From: Pseudoselenomonas ruminantium
GTDB lineage: Bacteria > Bacillota > Negativicutes > Selenomonadales > Selenomonadaceae
Assembly (NCBI GenBank): GCA_902780915.1
Contig: CACZHK010000003.1
Span: 24,841 to 88,840 of the forward strand
Direction of reading: 5' to 3'
Length of the DNA stretch: 64,000 nt
Of this stretch, positions 53,432 to 64,000 are shown piece by piece. The translations under genes and the position numbers were made by a program. The notes beneath the pieces were generated by a model. The model did not search any database, was not told where the DNA came from, and saw nothing but the letters and a program-made list of their open reading frames with translations. Positions within the stretch are counted from its first letter, which is position 1. Every line of letters starts with the position of its first letter.

Positions 53432-53460
53432 AGTATAGCATAAGTAACTAAATATCGCAA
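53432..53460 (-). promoter_or_regulatory. antisense promoter 2
   Basis: TTGCGA (53455-53460), 17 bases, TATACT (53432-53437) on the minus strand. Confidence 0.65.
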
Positions 53461-53540
53461 GATAGCAAATAAATCTCCACACTTCCCGCCCTCATGTGTT
53501 ACAATAAAATCAGAGCAGATACAAAGGGAGGAAGACAGTT

Positions 53541-53996
53541 TTGTATATAGAATATATCACCATTCTTGCCGTACTCCTGCTGAGCTGGCTGGGGCATAAT
53601 ATGACTGTGGTCTATGCGGCGGGGATTGTGCTGCTGCTGAAAGTCTTGGGACTCACCACCGCCCTGAACGCCCTTGGCACTCAGGGCATCAACTGGGGCA
53701 TCGTCATTCTCACTGCCGCCATCTTGGTGCCAATCGCCAATGGCACCATCACCATCAGCACCATGATAGATGCCTTCCGCAGCCAGGCGGGCATCATCGC
53801 CATCATCGCGGGGCTGCTGGCAGCACTGGCTGGTGGCAGCGGGGTTGATTTGCTGAAAAACACCCCGGATGTGATCCCCGCCCTCATCATCGGCACCATG
53901 GCAGGAGTCATCTTCTTCCACGGCGTAGCCGTGGGCCCGCTGATTGCAGGGGGTGTCACCTACTTCGCCCTGCAGCTTCTCGGCCGCTTCCAATAG
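53541..53996 (+). CDS. DUF441/UPF0756 membrane protein
   Basis: 151 residues, TTG start with GGGAGG upstream. Four or five hydrophobic helices (YITILAVLLLSWLGHN, VYAAGIVLLLKVLGL, GIIAIIAGLLAALAGG, GPLIAGGVTYFALQLLG) and the conserved GINWGIVILTAAILVPIA identify the DUF441 family. Function unknown. A terminator follows. Confidence 0.92.
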   Translation: MYIEYITILAVLLLSWLGHNMTVVYAAGIVLLLKVLGLTTALNALGTQGINWGIVILTAAILVPIANGTITISTMIDAFRSQAGIIAIIAGLLAALAGGSGVDLLKNTPDVIPALIIGTMAGVIFFHGVAVGPLIAGGVTYFALQLLGRFQ

Positions 53997-53999
53997 AAA

Positions 54000-54033
54000 A
54001 AACCTCGCGCTGTAAAAGTCGCGAGGTTTTTTC
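54000..54033 (+). terminator. terminator after DUF441 gene
   Basis: AACCTCGCG/CGCGAGGTT stem followed by TTTT; also usable for the converging NCS2 gene. Confidence 0.85.
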
Positions 54034-54043
54034 GTATATAGAC

Positions 54044-55324
54044 TTAGAAACTTGCCTGGAACACCAGATCCAGCAGGAACAGGAACCCCAGCCCAAAGGC
54101 CAGAGCGGAAACCTCCCTGCGGCTCCCATCCATCCACTTCAGCAGGGGATAAGCAGTAAAACCAAAGGCCAGGCCGGTGGAGATGCTGCCGGAAAGGGGA
54201 ATCAGCACCACGATGAGGAAAGCCGGGAACCACTCGGCAAAATCCTGCAGATTCACGAACTGCAGCTGCTGCATCATCATGGCTCCGGTGATGATGATGA
54301 CCGGCGCAATGGCAGCCTGGGGCACGTAGGAAAGGAAGGGAATAAAGAACAGGGACAGTCCGAAAAGCACTGCAGAAACAAGAGCCATCAGGCCGGTACG
54401 GCCACCGCTGGCAATGCCTGCGGCACTCTCTGCCGCCGCCACCGTGGGGCTGGTGCCCAGAATGCTGGACAACAACGTGGTGAAAGCAGACCCCTTATAA
54501 GTCCTGCCAAACTTCTCCTGCTCGGGCAAAATCCCCTGCAAAAGCCCCATAGTCTCAAAAATCATAATCATGGACATGGAGAACACGGACAGCAGGAAAG
54601 GGATAGAGAGGACATGGCTGAAGTCTGCCTGAAACAGCATGGCAGGATAATTTGCCAGGCCCCCCAGGCTGATATCCAACGGCTCCCCTATGCCAACCCC
54701 CAGCAGATTGCCAACGGCGCTGGTGATGATTATGGCGATGAAGAAGCTGCCCATGACATTCCTGAGGTGCAGGGCCAGGCTCAGCACCAGGCCGAAGATA
54801 GCCAGCAGAGCCACGGGATTAGTGAGACTGCCCAGCTCGATGATGGAATTGCTGCCCCGGCGGATAAGCTCCGCCTTCTCCAAGCCAATCTCCACCAAAA
54901 ACAGGCCGATGCCTGCGGTAATGGCGCATTTGATGGAAGGAGAAACCGCCGCCGACAGACGCCCTGCCCACTTGGTGCAGGCCACATAGGCGAAAATCAG
55001 ACCAGACACCAGGGAAATGGCAATAGCCTCCTGCCAGCTAAGTCCCATATGGGCGCACACCGTATAGGTGAAGAAGGCATTGATGCCCATGCCCGGCGTC
55101 AGGATAATGGGAGCATCAGCCACGAAGGCCATAATGAGGCAGCCAATCACCGAGGAAAAGATGGTGGCAAAGACGCTCATGCCCACGGGGATGCCTGCAT
55201 CCGCCAGAATCAGCGGATTGACAATGATAATGTAGGAAATGGCAAAAAAAGCCGTGATGCCTGCCAGTATTTCCTTCTGCATAATTTTCCTGTCCTTCAG
55301 TGCTCCACCGAAAAGCGTTCCCAT
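54044..55324 (-). CDS. NCS2 family purine permease
   Basis: 426 residues with about 12-14 membrane helices. DAPIILTPGMGINAFFTYTV, GIGLFLVEIGLEKAELI and SSILGTSPTVAAAESAAGIASGGRTGL (shortened) are typical of the AzgA branch, which imports adenine, guanine or hypoxanthine with protons. ATG 55324 has AAGGAGG upstream. A hairpin with U-tract in the leader (55387-55417) may control it. Confidence 0.93.
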   Translation of the reverse strand: MGTLFGGALKDRKIMQKEILAGITAFFAISYIIIVNPLILADAGIPVGMSVFATIFSSVIGCLIMAFVADAPIILTPGMGINAFFTYTVCAHMGLSWQEAIAISLVSGLIFAYVACTKWAGRLSAAVSPSIKCAITAGIGLFLVEIGLEKAELIRRGSNSIIELGSLTNPVALLAIFGLVLSLALHLRNVMGSFFIAIIITSAVGNLLGVGIGEPLDISLGGLANYPAMLFQADFSHVLSIPFLLSVFSMSMIMIFETMGLLQGILPEQEKFGRTYKGSAFTTLLSSILGTSPTVAAAESAAGIASGGRTGLMALVSAVLFGLSLFFIPFLSYVPQAAIAPVIIITGAMMMQQLQFVNLQDFAEWFPAFLIVVLIPLSGSISTGLAFGFTAYPLLKWMDGSRREVSALAFGLGFLFLLDLVFQASF

Positions 55325-55386
55325 GGCTGCTGCCTCCTTGATAGCTTTATCTTTATTGCACCCATATTCTATTCCTTTCTCTCATA

Positions 55387-55417
55387 TAAAAAAAGGACAT
55401 CCGTCCGTTAATGTCCT
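55387..55417 (-). terminator. leader hairpin, possible attenuator of the NCS2 gene
   Basis: AGGACAT/ATGTCCT stem followed by TTTTTTT on the minus strand, about 65 bases before the permease start and downstream of any promoter in this divergent gap. Confidence 0.6.
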
Positions 55418-55523
55418 AATTGCATTCAAAATTAAATATTCAGATTTATAGCATAGCTACCAAATAACAGCAGTCTATGATATAATTTTCTAAAAGATAT
55501 TAGCTGGAGAGAGGGATTTATCT

Positions 55524-56171
55524 ATGAAGCTTGATTATATGCTTGACCATATCCCGGAAAATATCCGTCAGCATACCACCAAACGCACCTTCAAGGCCGG
55601 AGATGTGGTAGTGCGGAAGGGCGAGAAAGCTGACCATGTCTACATCCTGACAGCGGGCAAGCTGCGGGTCAGCAATGAGTTTGAAAGCGGCCAGCGCTAC
55701 ACCTTTGCCTCCCTGGAAGTGCCGGATTTGATGGGTGACCTGGAAGTTCTGGCGGGACAGGAGCACTTTGCCGCCACCAATGAAGCCATCACCGAATGCC
55801 AGATGCTTTCCATGAGCGCCGAAACCTTCATGCAATGGATGCGCATCGACAACGACTTTGCCGTGGCCGTAGCGCAGCTCCTGGCCTCCAAGATGTACCC
55901 CACCTCCAACGAAGCAGGGCGGGTAAAATTCCAGCCAAGCCAGGAACGCTTTGAAGAATATCTGGCCAAGCGGCTGGGAGATATCGAGACAGACCTTTTC
56001 ATCCTCCATACCAGCCGCCAGCAGATAGCTGACGACATAGGCACCAGTGTCAAGACTGTCAATCGCTGCGTCACCAAGATGCGGGATGATGGCGACCTCT
56101 CATTGCTGCATGGCAAGATTACCCTGAACAGGGAGCAGCAGGATAGGCTCAGGCAGCTGCTTTGCATTTGA
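55524..56171 (+). CDS. Crp/Fnr family transcription regulator
   Basis: 215 residues. The cyclic-nucleotide-binding beta-roll (FKAGDVVVRKGEKADHVYILTAGKLRV, shortened) is followed by a C-terminal winged helix-turn-helix (TSRQQIADDIGTSVKTVNRCV). The Fnr cysteines are absent, so it is not an oxygen-sensing iron-sulfur type. ATG with GAGAGAGGG upstream, divergent from the permease. Targets unknown. Confidence 0.9.
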   Translation: MKLDYMLDHIPENIRQHTTKRTFKAGDVVVRKGEKADHVYILTAGKLRVSNEFESGQRYTFASLEVPDLMGDLEVLAGQEHFAATNEAITECQMLSMSAETFMQWMRIDNDFAVAVAQLLASKMYPTSNEAGRVKFQPSQERFEEYLAKRLGDIETDLFILHTSRQQIADDIGTSVKTVNRCVTKMRDDGDLSLLHGKITLNREQQDRLRQLLCI

Positions 56172-56196
56172 GACAAACTAGGGAGGCGAGCAAGAC

Positions 56197-56751
56197 ATGA
56201 ATAAATCTGCCGGCATCATAGTTGCGCTTCTGGCCATCGTGCTGATTTGCGGCATCGGTCTCTTCAATTCCGTGAAAAGCGCCCGCATCGAAGTAGATGC
56301 CCAATACGGGCAGGTAGAAAATCAAATCCAGCGGCGGGCAGACCTGATCCCCAATCTGGTGACCACCGTCAAGGGGTATATGCAGTATGAAGAAAAGGTT
56401 TTGACAGAGGTCACGTCGGCTCGGGCAAAAGTGGCAGTTGCCAACTCACCAGAGGAAATGGCAGCAGCTGACCGAGAACTGACGGGAGCAATAGGCAGGC
56501 TGCTGGCTGTGGCGGAAAACTATCCCACCTTGAAGTCGGACTCCCATTTCACCGAGCTTATGCGAGAAATCGCAGGCTCTGAAAATCGCATTGCCGTAGC
56601 CAGGCGGGACTACAACAACGCCGTCCGCGAGTACAATCTCACTGTCAGCACCTTCCCCGGCAATATCCTGGCAGGCATGATGGGCTATAGCCCTTTGGCT
56701 CCCTTTGCGGCTGATGAGGCGGCACACAATGTGCCCCAGGTGGAATTTTGA
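56197..56751 (+). CDS. LemA family protein
   Basis: 184 residues. One N-terminal membrane helix (IIVALLAIVLICGIGLFN) then the LemA core (QYGQVENQIQRRADLIPNLV, and YNNAVREYN near the end). GGGAGG precedes the ATG. LemA and TPM-domain proteins are commonly encoded together; here their genes overlap by four bases. Confidence 0.94.
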   Translation: MNKSAGIIVALLAIVLICGIGLFNSVKSARIEVDAQYGQVENQIQRRADLIPNLVTTVKGYMQYEEKVLTEVTSARAKVAVANSPEEMAAADRELTGAIGRLLAVAENYPTLKSDSHFTELMREIAGSENRIAVARRDYNNAVREYNLTVSTFPGNILAGMMGYSPLAPFAADEAAHNVPQVEF

Positions 56752-57638
56752 AGGGGCCGGCAGCGGCCTTGATAGTCATTGCCACGATCATGGCTTGCTT
56801 TGCCTACCTGATCTTCGGCGAGGAGGACGCTGCATCATCCCTGCCCTCCGCGCCCACCCAGGATATCTATGTAGCAGATTTTGCAGACATGATAGGTGCG
56901 GAGGAGCGCCAGAAAATGCTTTCCATAGGCCAGGACCTGGATAACCGCTTCGGGGCGCAGCTGGTAGTGGCGACGGTCTACAGCCTGGAGGGCGAGTCCA
57001 TCGAAAACTATGCCAACCAACTTTTTCGCAGCTGGGGCATAGGCAACGCCGAAAAAAATAACGGCGTGCTGCTGCTCATTGCCAAAGATGACCGCAAGTT
57101 CCGCATAGAAGTGGGCTACGGACTGGAGGGAGCCATCACCGACGGCTATGCCGGTGAAGTGCTGGACGGCATGAAAGGAAAATTCCGTGAGGACAAGTAT
57201 TCCTCCGGCACCCTGGAAGCCTACCAGAAACTTGCTTCAAAAATCTATGCCAACTACGGGATGGCCCCGCCGGAGAATGTGACCACTCCCCCGCCAGCCC
57301 CTGCAGTGACGGAAGATGCAGCCGAAGAAGAAGAAACTACCTGGTGGGAAGATATCCTATACTGCGGCATCTTCCTCATCCTGGTGGTAGTAGTAGCTTT
57401 CCTGTTTTACGGCGTTTTGGGGCCGCTGATCAGCGTGGTGGTTCTCTTTGCCATCAGCCTCTTCATCTACCTCCTCAGCGTACTGCTCTACATCATGAGC
57501 TCTGTGTCAAGCAGTGATGACAAAGGCAGCGGGGGCGGCGGCTGGTGGAGCGGTGGTTCCGGCGGCAGCAGCTCCGGCGGCTCAAGCGGCTACGGCGGCG
57601 GCAGCTCAGGCGGTGGCGGCTCCTCTGGAGGCTGGTAA
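56748..57638 (+). CDS. TPM domain membrane protein (YgcG-like)
   Basis: 296 residues, TTG start overlapping the LemA stop (TTGA). A signal anchor comes first, then a TPM domain (VADFADMIGAEERQKMLSIG, NNGVLLLIAKDDRKFRIEVGYGLEGAITD in part), two membrane helices near 205-245, and a Gly/Ser-rich tail ending GGGSSGGW. Probably works with LemA at the cell envelope; activity unknown. Confidence 0.92.
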   Translation: MKGPAAALIVIATIMACFAYLIFGEEDAASSLPSAPTQDIYVADFADMIGAEERQKMLSIGQDLDNRFGAQLVVATVYSLEGESIENYANQLFRSWGIGNAEKNNGVLLLIAKDDRKFRIEVGYGLEGAITDGYAGEVLDGMKGKFREDKYSSGTLEAYQKLASKIYANYGMAPPENVTTPPPAPAVTEDAAEEEETTWWEDILYCGIFLILVVVVAFLFYGVLGPLISVVVLFAISLFIYLLSVLLYIMSSVSSSDDKGSGGGGWWSGGSGGSSSGGSSGYGGGSSGGGGSSGGW

Positions 57639-57663
57639 CAATAAAATAAGATTGCACGCCAAA

Positions 57664-57700
57664 AGGCCCTCGGAAATTTTCTTCCGAGAGCCTTGCTTTT
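57664..57700. terminator. bidirectional terminator
   Basis: GGCCCTCGGAA/TTCCGAGAGCC stem between the converging TPM gene and the ATP synthase operon, with T-rich flanks on both strands. Confidence 0.8.
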
Positions 57701-57703
57701 GTA

Positions 57704-58082
57704 TTAAAGGCTATATTCAGTTCCGCTGGCCTTGAGTCTGGCCATGGCGCGCAGGAGGGCAAGCTCAGCGCGCTTTTCGTCAATGCTCTGCTTGACTTCC
57801 GGGGTGCCGGTCTTGAATTTTTCCAGACGCTCCCTGGCCCGGTCAAAGGCTTTCTGGGCGCGGTTTACGTCTATGTCCACGGGGGCTTCTGCCGCCGTTG
57901 CCAGTACCGTGACTTTTTCCGGAGTTACCTCCATGAAGCCGCCGGCGCAGGCGATGAGCTGCTCGTCCCTGCCGTCCTCGAACTTCACCCTCAGGGCGTG
58001 GGGCTCAAGGCCGGTGGACATCTTCTGAATAGACCACCCTGTCAGGGGATACTATCTCCAGCCTGGTTGTAGCTAACGCCAT
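57704..58082 (-). pseudogene. atpC: ATP synthase epsilon subunit, interrupted
   Basis: The gene starts normally at ATG 58082 (GGAGG 10 bases upstream in the atpD end) and encodes the usual opening ALATTRLEIVSPDRVVYSEDV, shown here in part (LEIVSPDRVVYSEDV). After 25 codons the frame ends in TGA. The rest (LEPHALRVKFEDGRDEQL, GGFMEVTPEKVTVLA, DVNRAQKAFDRARERLEKF) continues in another frame. About 22 residues around the GELGI.P.HAPL part of the beta-sandwich are missing. An internal ATG at 58021 has no ribosome binding site. True deletion or assembly error cannot be told apart here. Confidence 0.75.
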
Positions 58083-58087
58083 CTAAA

Positions 58088-60422
<2,335 letters not shown>

Positions 60423-60434
60423 GAAAATCCCTCC

Positions 60435-61931
60435 TTACGCCATCTTGTAGTCCACAGTTTCCTTGAACTCCTCGATAGCCTGGGAGATTTCCTTCTCAAG
60501 GGCATCATCCAGCTTCTTCTGCTCGGCAATCTTCTTGCCCGTCTCGGGATGGGAAGTATGCATGAACTTGATGAAATCGTCCTGGAACTTCACGACCTTG
60601 TCCACAGGGATATCCGTCAGGAAGCCGCGGACAGCGGTGAAGATAGTCAGCACCTGATCCTCAACGGAAAGAGGTGAATACTGGGCCTGCTTCAGAGTCT
60701 CCACCATGCGCACGCCGCGGTCCAGCTGGGCCTTGGTGGCCTTATCAAGGTCGGAGGCGAACTGGGCGAAAGCTGCCAGCTCGCGGTACTGGGCCAGGTC
60801 CAGACGCATGGTGCCTGCCACCTGCTTCATGGCCTTGATCTGAGCGGAACCGCCGACGCGGGACACGGAAAGACCCACGCTGATAGCCGGGCGGATACCT
60901 GAGTAGAAAGCATCCGTCTCCAGCATGATCTGGCCGTCGGTGATGGAGATGACGTTGGTCGGGGGCAGCGCCGTGATGGAACCGGCACCCAGCTCGTCAG
61001 ACAGCTTGGCAGCGCGCTCCAGGAGGCGGGAGTGGAGGTAGAAGACATCGCCCGGATATGCCTCGCGTCCGGGGGGACGGCGGAGCAGCAGGGACATGGC
61101 GCGGTAGGCGGCTGCATGCTTGGTAAGGTCATCGTACACGCAGAGGCAGTGACCGCCGTGGCCGTTCTCATCCTTGGTGTACATGAAATACTCAGCCATG
61201 GCTACGCCGGCATAAGGTGCCAGGTACTGCAGCGGTGCGCTGTCAGAAGCGGTAGCTGCCACCACGATGGAATACTCCATAGCGCCGTGGTCTTCCAAAG
61301 TCTTCACCACACGGGCAACCGTGGAGGCCTTCTGGCCTATAGCCACATAGACGCAGATACAGTTCTGGCCCTTCTGGTTGATGATGGTGTCCGTGGCAAT
61401 AGCGGTCTTACCAGTGCCGCGGTCACCGATGATGAGCTCGCGCTGGCCGCGCCCGATGGGCACCAGGGCGTCGATAGCCTTGAGGCCGGTCTGGAGAGGC
61501 TCATGGACGGACTTGCGGTCTGCAATGCCCGGTGCCTTGAACTCTACAGGACGGGTCTCCGTAGTCTTGATGGGGCCTTTGCCGTCGATAGGGCGGCCCA
61601 GGGCATCCACTACGCGGCCGATCATAGCCTTGCCCACAGGCACCTGCATGATCTTGCCGGTGCGCTTTACGGTAGCGCCTTCCTTGATTTCCGTATCGCC
61701 GCCCAAGATAACGGCACCTACGTTGTCCTGCTCAAGGTTCAGGACCAAACCATATATATCATTGCCGAAATCGAGCAGCTCGCCTGCCATAGCCTTGTCC
61801 AGGCCATGGATATGGGCGATGCCGTCACCGATTTCGATAACCGTACCCACATCATCCACATTCAGATCTACATTATAGTTCTTGATCTGGTCTTTGATGA
61901 TCGCGGTTATTTCTTCCGGATTCATTTTCAT
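60435..61931 (-). CDS. atpA: ATP synthase F1 alpha subunit
   Basis: 498 residues. P-loop [15 protein letters not shown] (about 169-183) and the alpha signature near residue 360 ([14 protein letters not shown]). ATG 61931 is followed by a second ATG two codons later. Non-catalytic nucleotide-binding subunit of F1. Confidence 0.98.
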   Translation of the reverse strand: MKMNPEEITAIIKDQIKNYNVDLNVDDVGTVIEIGDGIAHIHGLDKAMAGELLDFGNDIYGLVLNLEQDNVGAVILGGDTEIKEGATVKRTGKIMQVPVGKAMIGRVVDALGRPIDGKGPIKTTETRPVEFKAPGIADRKSVHEPLQTGLKAIDALVPIGRGQRELIIGDRGTGKTAIATDTIINQKGQNCICVYVAIGQKASTVARVVKTLEDHGAMEYSIVVAATASDSAPLQYLAPYAGVAMAEYFMYTKDENGHGGHCLCVYDDLTKHAAAYRAMSLLLRRPPGREAYPGDVFYLHSRLLERAAKLSDELGAGSITALPPTNVISITDGQIMLETDAFYSGIRPAISVGLSVSRVGGSAQIKAMKQVAGTMRLDLAQYRELAAFAQFASDLDKATKAQLDRGVRMVETLKQAQYSPLSVEDQVLTIFTAVRGFLTDIPVDKVVKFQDDFIKFMHTSHPETGKKIAEQKKLDDALEKEISQAIEEFKETVDYKMA

Positions 61932-61987
61932 ATTTCGCTGTCACCCCAGTTTCTTTCTTCTCTGCCAAAGGCCAAGGCCCGGGCAGC

Positions 61988-62527
61988 TTAATTGGCCAAG
62001 AGCTGTGCCGTCATTTCCTCCAGGCGTCCCTTCACAGAGCCGTCGATGCGCTTGTCGCCAATGCGCACCACCACGCCGCCGATGAGGCTCTCATCGCGAT
62101 GGGTGCGGAGGGTGACCTCCTTGCCCGTGACGGTGGCGAGCTTCTTCTGGATTTTCTCCTGCTGGGCGGAGGTAAGCTCCTGGGCGCTGGTGACGTCAGC
62201 CACCACAATGCCCCGGGCCTCGTTGGAAAGGCTGCGATAAATGTCCTCGATGGCATCGAAGAGCTCTATGCGGCGCTTATCCACCAGCAGGTAGAGGAAA
62301 TTCAGGACTGTCCCCGAAAGCTCTCCCTCAAAGAGTTTCCTGAGAAGCTCTTTCTTGTCCTGCCTCTGTATCTGGGGATTGGCCAGATAACCTTTCAGCT
62401 GCGGAGCGCTGGCAAGGTCCTTTTTGACCGAAGCCAGCTCATCGCCAAAGGGAATGAGCTTTCCTTCTTCCTGAGCCAGCTCGAACATAGCCTTGGAGTA
62501 CTTGCGTGCTAACTGTAAATTCAGCAT
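61988..62527 (-). CDS. atpH: ATP synthase delta subunit
   Basis: 179 residues. ARKYSKAMFELAQEEGKL at the start and the conserved C-terminus (VVRIGDKRIDGSVKGRLEEM) mark the delta/OSCP subunit that joins the peripheral stalk to F1. Overlaps atpF by 7 bases. Confidence 0.96.
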   Translation of the reverse strand: MLNLQLARKYSKAMFELAQEEGKLIPFGDELASVKKDLASAPQLKGYLANPQIQRQDKKELLRKLFEGELSGTVLNFLYLLVDKRRIELFDAIEDIYRSLSNEARGIVVADVTSAQELTSAQQEKIQKKLATVTGKEVTLRTHRDESLIGGVVVRIGDKRIDGSVKGRLEEMTAQLLAN

Positions 62528-63024
62528 GACAGATCACCAATCTTATTCTTATCGAGCTTTGCCACAAAATCGCCGATGAGCTGCTCATTCTCGGCAGCAT
62601 CCAGGTTCTTGGAGATGATCTTGCCGGCAGCAGCCATGGAAAGAGCCACCATCTGGGTGCGCAGCTCTTCCACTGCGCGCTCCCGGTCGCGCTCGATCTC
62701 AGCCTGGGCGGCCTTCTTCATCTGCTCAATCTCCCGCTCCGTGTCAGCCTTGCGGCTGGCGCGGTACTCCTCTGCGCGCTCCTCGGCCCTTGCCTGTATC
62801 TCCTGCGCCTTGGCACTGGCCTCAGCCAGCTTGGCCTTGTAGTCAGCCAGCACAGCCTCGGCAGCTGCCGCGTCATCATCGGCGCGCTGGATGCTGTCGG
62901 CAATGCGGTTTTCGCGGGCCTTCAGCATGCTCACCACCGGCTTGTAAGCCAGCCAGCGGAGCAGGGCCACCAGGATCAGGAAGTTCAGGATCTGCGCGAC
63001 CAGCGTCATGTTCAGATCTATCAA
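62521..63024 (-). CDS. atpF: ATP synthase b subunit
   Basis: 167 residues. One N-terminal membrane helix (TLVAQILNFLILVALLRWLAY) and a long, charged coiled coil make up the peripheral stalk subunit. A 42-base gap separates it from atpE. Confidence 0.97.
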   Translation of the reverse strand: MIDLNMTLVAQILNFLILVALLRWLAYKPVVSMLKARENRIADSIQRADDDAAAAEAVLADYKAKLAEASAKAQEIQARAEERAEEYRASRKADTEREIEQMKKAAQAEIERDRERAVEELRTQMVALSMAAAGKIISKNLDAAENEQLIGDFVAKLDKNKIGDLSC

Positions 63025-63066
63025 TTCCTATGCCTCCCTTCAATCGTCAAACAAGGTGAAAATGCC

Positions 63067-63318
63067 TTATTTGATCAGCGGGTTAGCATAGAGCATGATG
63101 AGGGCCACAACCGTTGCGATGATGGCCATGGACTCGATGAGGCCGACGGAAATCAAAGTGTTGGTGAAGAGCTTGCTGCCTGCCTCCGGCTGACGGGAAA
63201 GACCCTCGATGAAACGGCTGGTGACCAGGCCATCACCTACACCAGCGCCAATAGCGGCAAGACCCATCGTAATACCTGCGCCAACCAGAGCAGCGGCTAC
63301 CATAATTGCGTTTTCCAT
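63067..63318 (-). CDS. atpE: ATP synthase c subunit, Na+-type two-carboxylate
   Basis: 83 residues forming two helices and the RQPEA loop. Ion-site residues are Asp29 (GVGDG) in helix 1 and Glu62-Ser63 (LIES) in helix 2. Na+-binding rotors have Gln at the first place and Glu-Ser at the second. The Fusobacterium nucleatum rotor has two carboxylates, as does this one with Asp29 and Glu62. Na+ coupling is likely by homology. Confidence 0.97.
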   Translation of the reverse strand: MENAIMVAAALVGAGITMGLAAIGAGVGDGLVTSRFIEGLSRQPEAGSKLFTNTLISVGLIESMAIIATVVALIMLYANPLIK

Positions 63319-63355
63319 GAAAAAATCCTCCTTAAAATAATGAAAAATGAATCAG

Positions 63356-64000
63356 TTACTCCTCATCCTCTTTGACTGCATTGGCGAAATACGCCATGGA
63401 CAGCATCGTAAAGATGAACGCCTGCACGGCACCGATGAAGATACTGAAGGCCAGCCAGATAACTGACGGCACCGGCATCCAGATCGGCATGAGCTTCAGC
63501 AGGATGATGATCAGGATCTCACCTGCCAAGATGTTGCCGAAGAGACGGAAGGACAATGTGATTGGCTTCGCTATCTCCTCGATGGCGTTGATGATGACAA
63601 AAATCGGGGTGGGCTTGAAGAAATGGCCGATATAGTGGCCGCCCTTCCTTGCCACGCCCAGCACGTGCACCATCACGATGACCAGCAGGGCCAGGCCCAA
63701 AGTGGTGTTCAGGTCATTGGTAGGAGACGCCATCCCAGGGATGAGTCCCAGCCAGTTCGACACCAGCAGGAACATGAAAAGCGAGATGATGAAGGGAGCC
63801 AAAAACATGCCGCCCTTGCCCATAGTGCCTTTCATCTGCGCCTGCAGACCCTCGACGACCATCTCTATCACATTCTGCCAGCCCCGGGGCACCAAAGAAA
63901 GGTTCCGGACGGCCAGGAAGGCAATGATAAGGACAATCGCCATGGTGAGCCAAGTCATGCAGAGGGTTTCCCAGTTAAAGGTCATTCCAGCCCACCGCAC
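63356..64000 (-). CDS. atpB: ATP synthase a subunit (partial)
   Basis: At least 214 residues; the frame runs off the window edge, so the start may lie beyond 64000. Several membrane helices and the conserved LSFRLFGNILAGEILIII, whose Arg faces the rotor, identify subunit a. GAVQAFIFTMLSMAYFANA is the last helix. Followed by atpE 37 bases later. Confidence 0.95.
   Translation of the reverse strand: MRWAGMTFNWETLCMTWLTMAIVLIIAFLAVRNLSLVPRGWQNVIEMVVEGLQAQMKGTMGKGGMFLAPFIISLFMFLLVSNWLGLIPGMASPTNDLNTTLGLALLVIVMVHVLGVARKGGHYIGHFFKPTPIFVIINAIEEIAKPITLSFRLFGNILAGEILIIILLKLMPIWMPVPSVIWLAFSIFIGAVQAFIFTMLSMAYFANAVKEDEE

Overview
The window reads as a chromosomal segment of a flagellated, anaerobic Gram-negative Firmicute, most likely a Selenomonas-type member of the Negativicutes. 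I infer this from the Bacillus-like order of the flagellar genes, a YqeB-type selenium/molybdenum hydroxylase gene, a HydF-related GTPase, a Na+-type F-ATPase rotor motif and GC-rich codon use. No species can be named from sequence alone. I see no tRNA, rRNA or CRISPR array.

Positions 60-25320 are one long run of minus-strand genes directly downstream of the flagellin gene. They look like a surface or flagellin glycosylation island. It holds two SPINDLY/OGT-like transferases, several GT2 glycosyltransferases with TPR repeats, one autotransporter-heptosyltransferase-like protein with a four-cysteine finger, two TPR plus alkaline-phosphatase-fold (sulfatase-like) proteins and two LicD proteins (one broken, with a 15-base homopolymer). 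It also holds a bifunctional nucleotidyltransferase/PLP enzyme and a methyltransferase. The last set suggests a CDP-activated phospho-amino-alcohol that is made and moved onto the glycan.

Positions 25440-37179 are the late flagellar block: flagellin, fliT-like, fliS, fliD, flaG, csrA, fliW, yviE-like, flgL, flgK, two flgN-like genes, flgM and yvyF. The flagellin mRNA has a long leader with two plausible CsrA sites, which fits the adjacent csrA/fliW pair. Sigma-28 promoters of one form (TTAAG, 16-17 bases, CGATA) lie before flagellin, flgM, flgE and an uncharacterised gene at 44391-44795. ilvN and ilvB sit between yvyF and comFC.

Positions 40387-47330 carry queF, a pyridoxal kinase, a radical SAM gene, yqeB, a nitroreductase, a secreted protein and a HydF-like GTPase lacking the cluster domain. 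At 42655-43258 is an approximately 570-base gene-less unit with its own promoter, terminator and many perfect hairpins: a large noncoding RNA candidate.

Positions 47516-53460 surround the hook gene flgE. Three extra copies of the flgE 3' end, three of the four followed by related hairpins, are interleaved with a HicB-like protein, a HEPN/MNT pair, an Rpn-type nuclease and two tandem type I toxin-antitoxin candidates. flgE itself looks mosaic in composition. Positions 53541-57638 hold housekeeping and membrane genes. Positions 57704-64000 are the F-type ATP synthase operon, with atpC interrupted and a rotor subunit carrying a two-carboxylate ion site.
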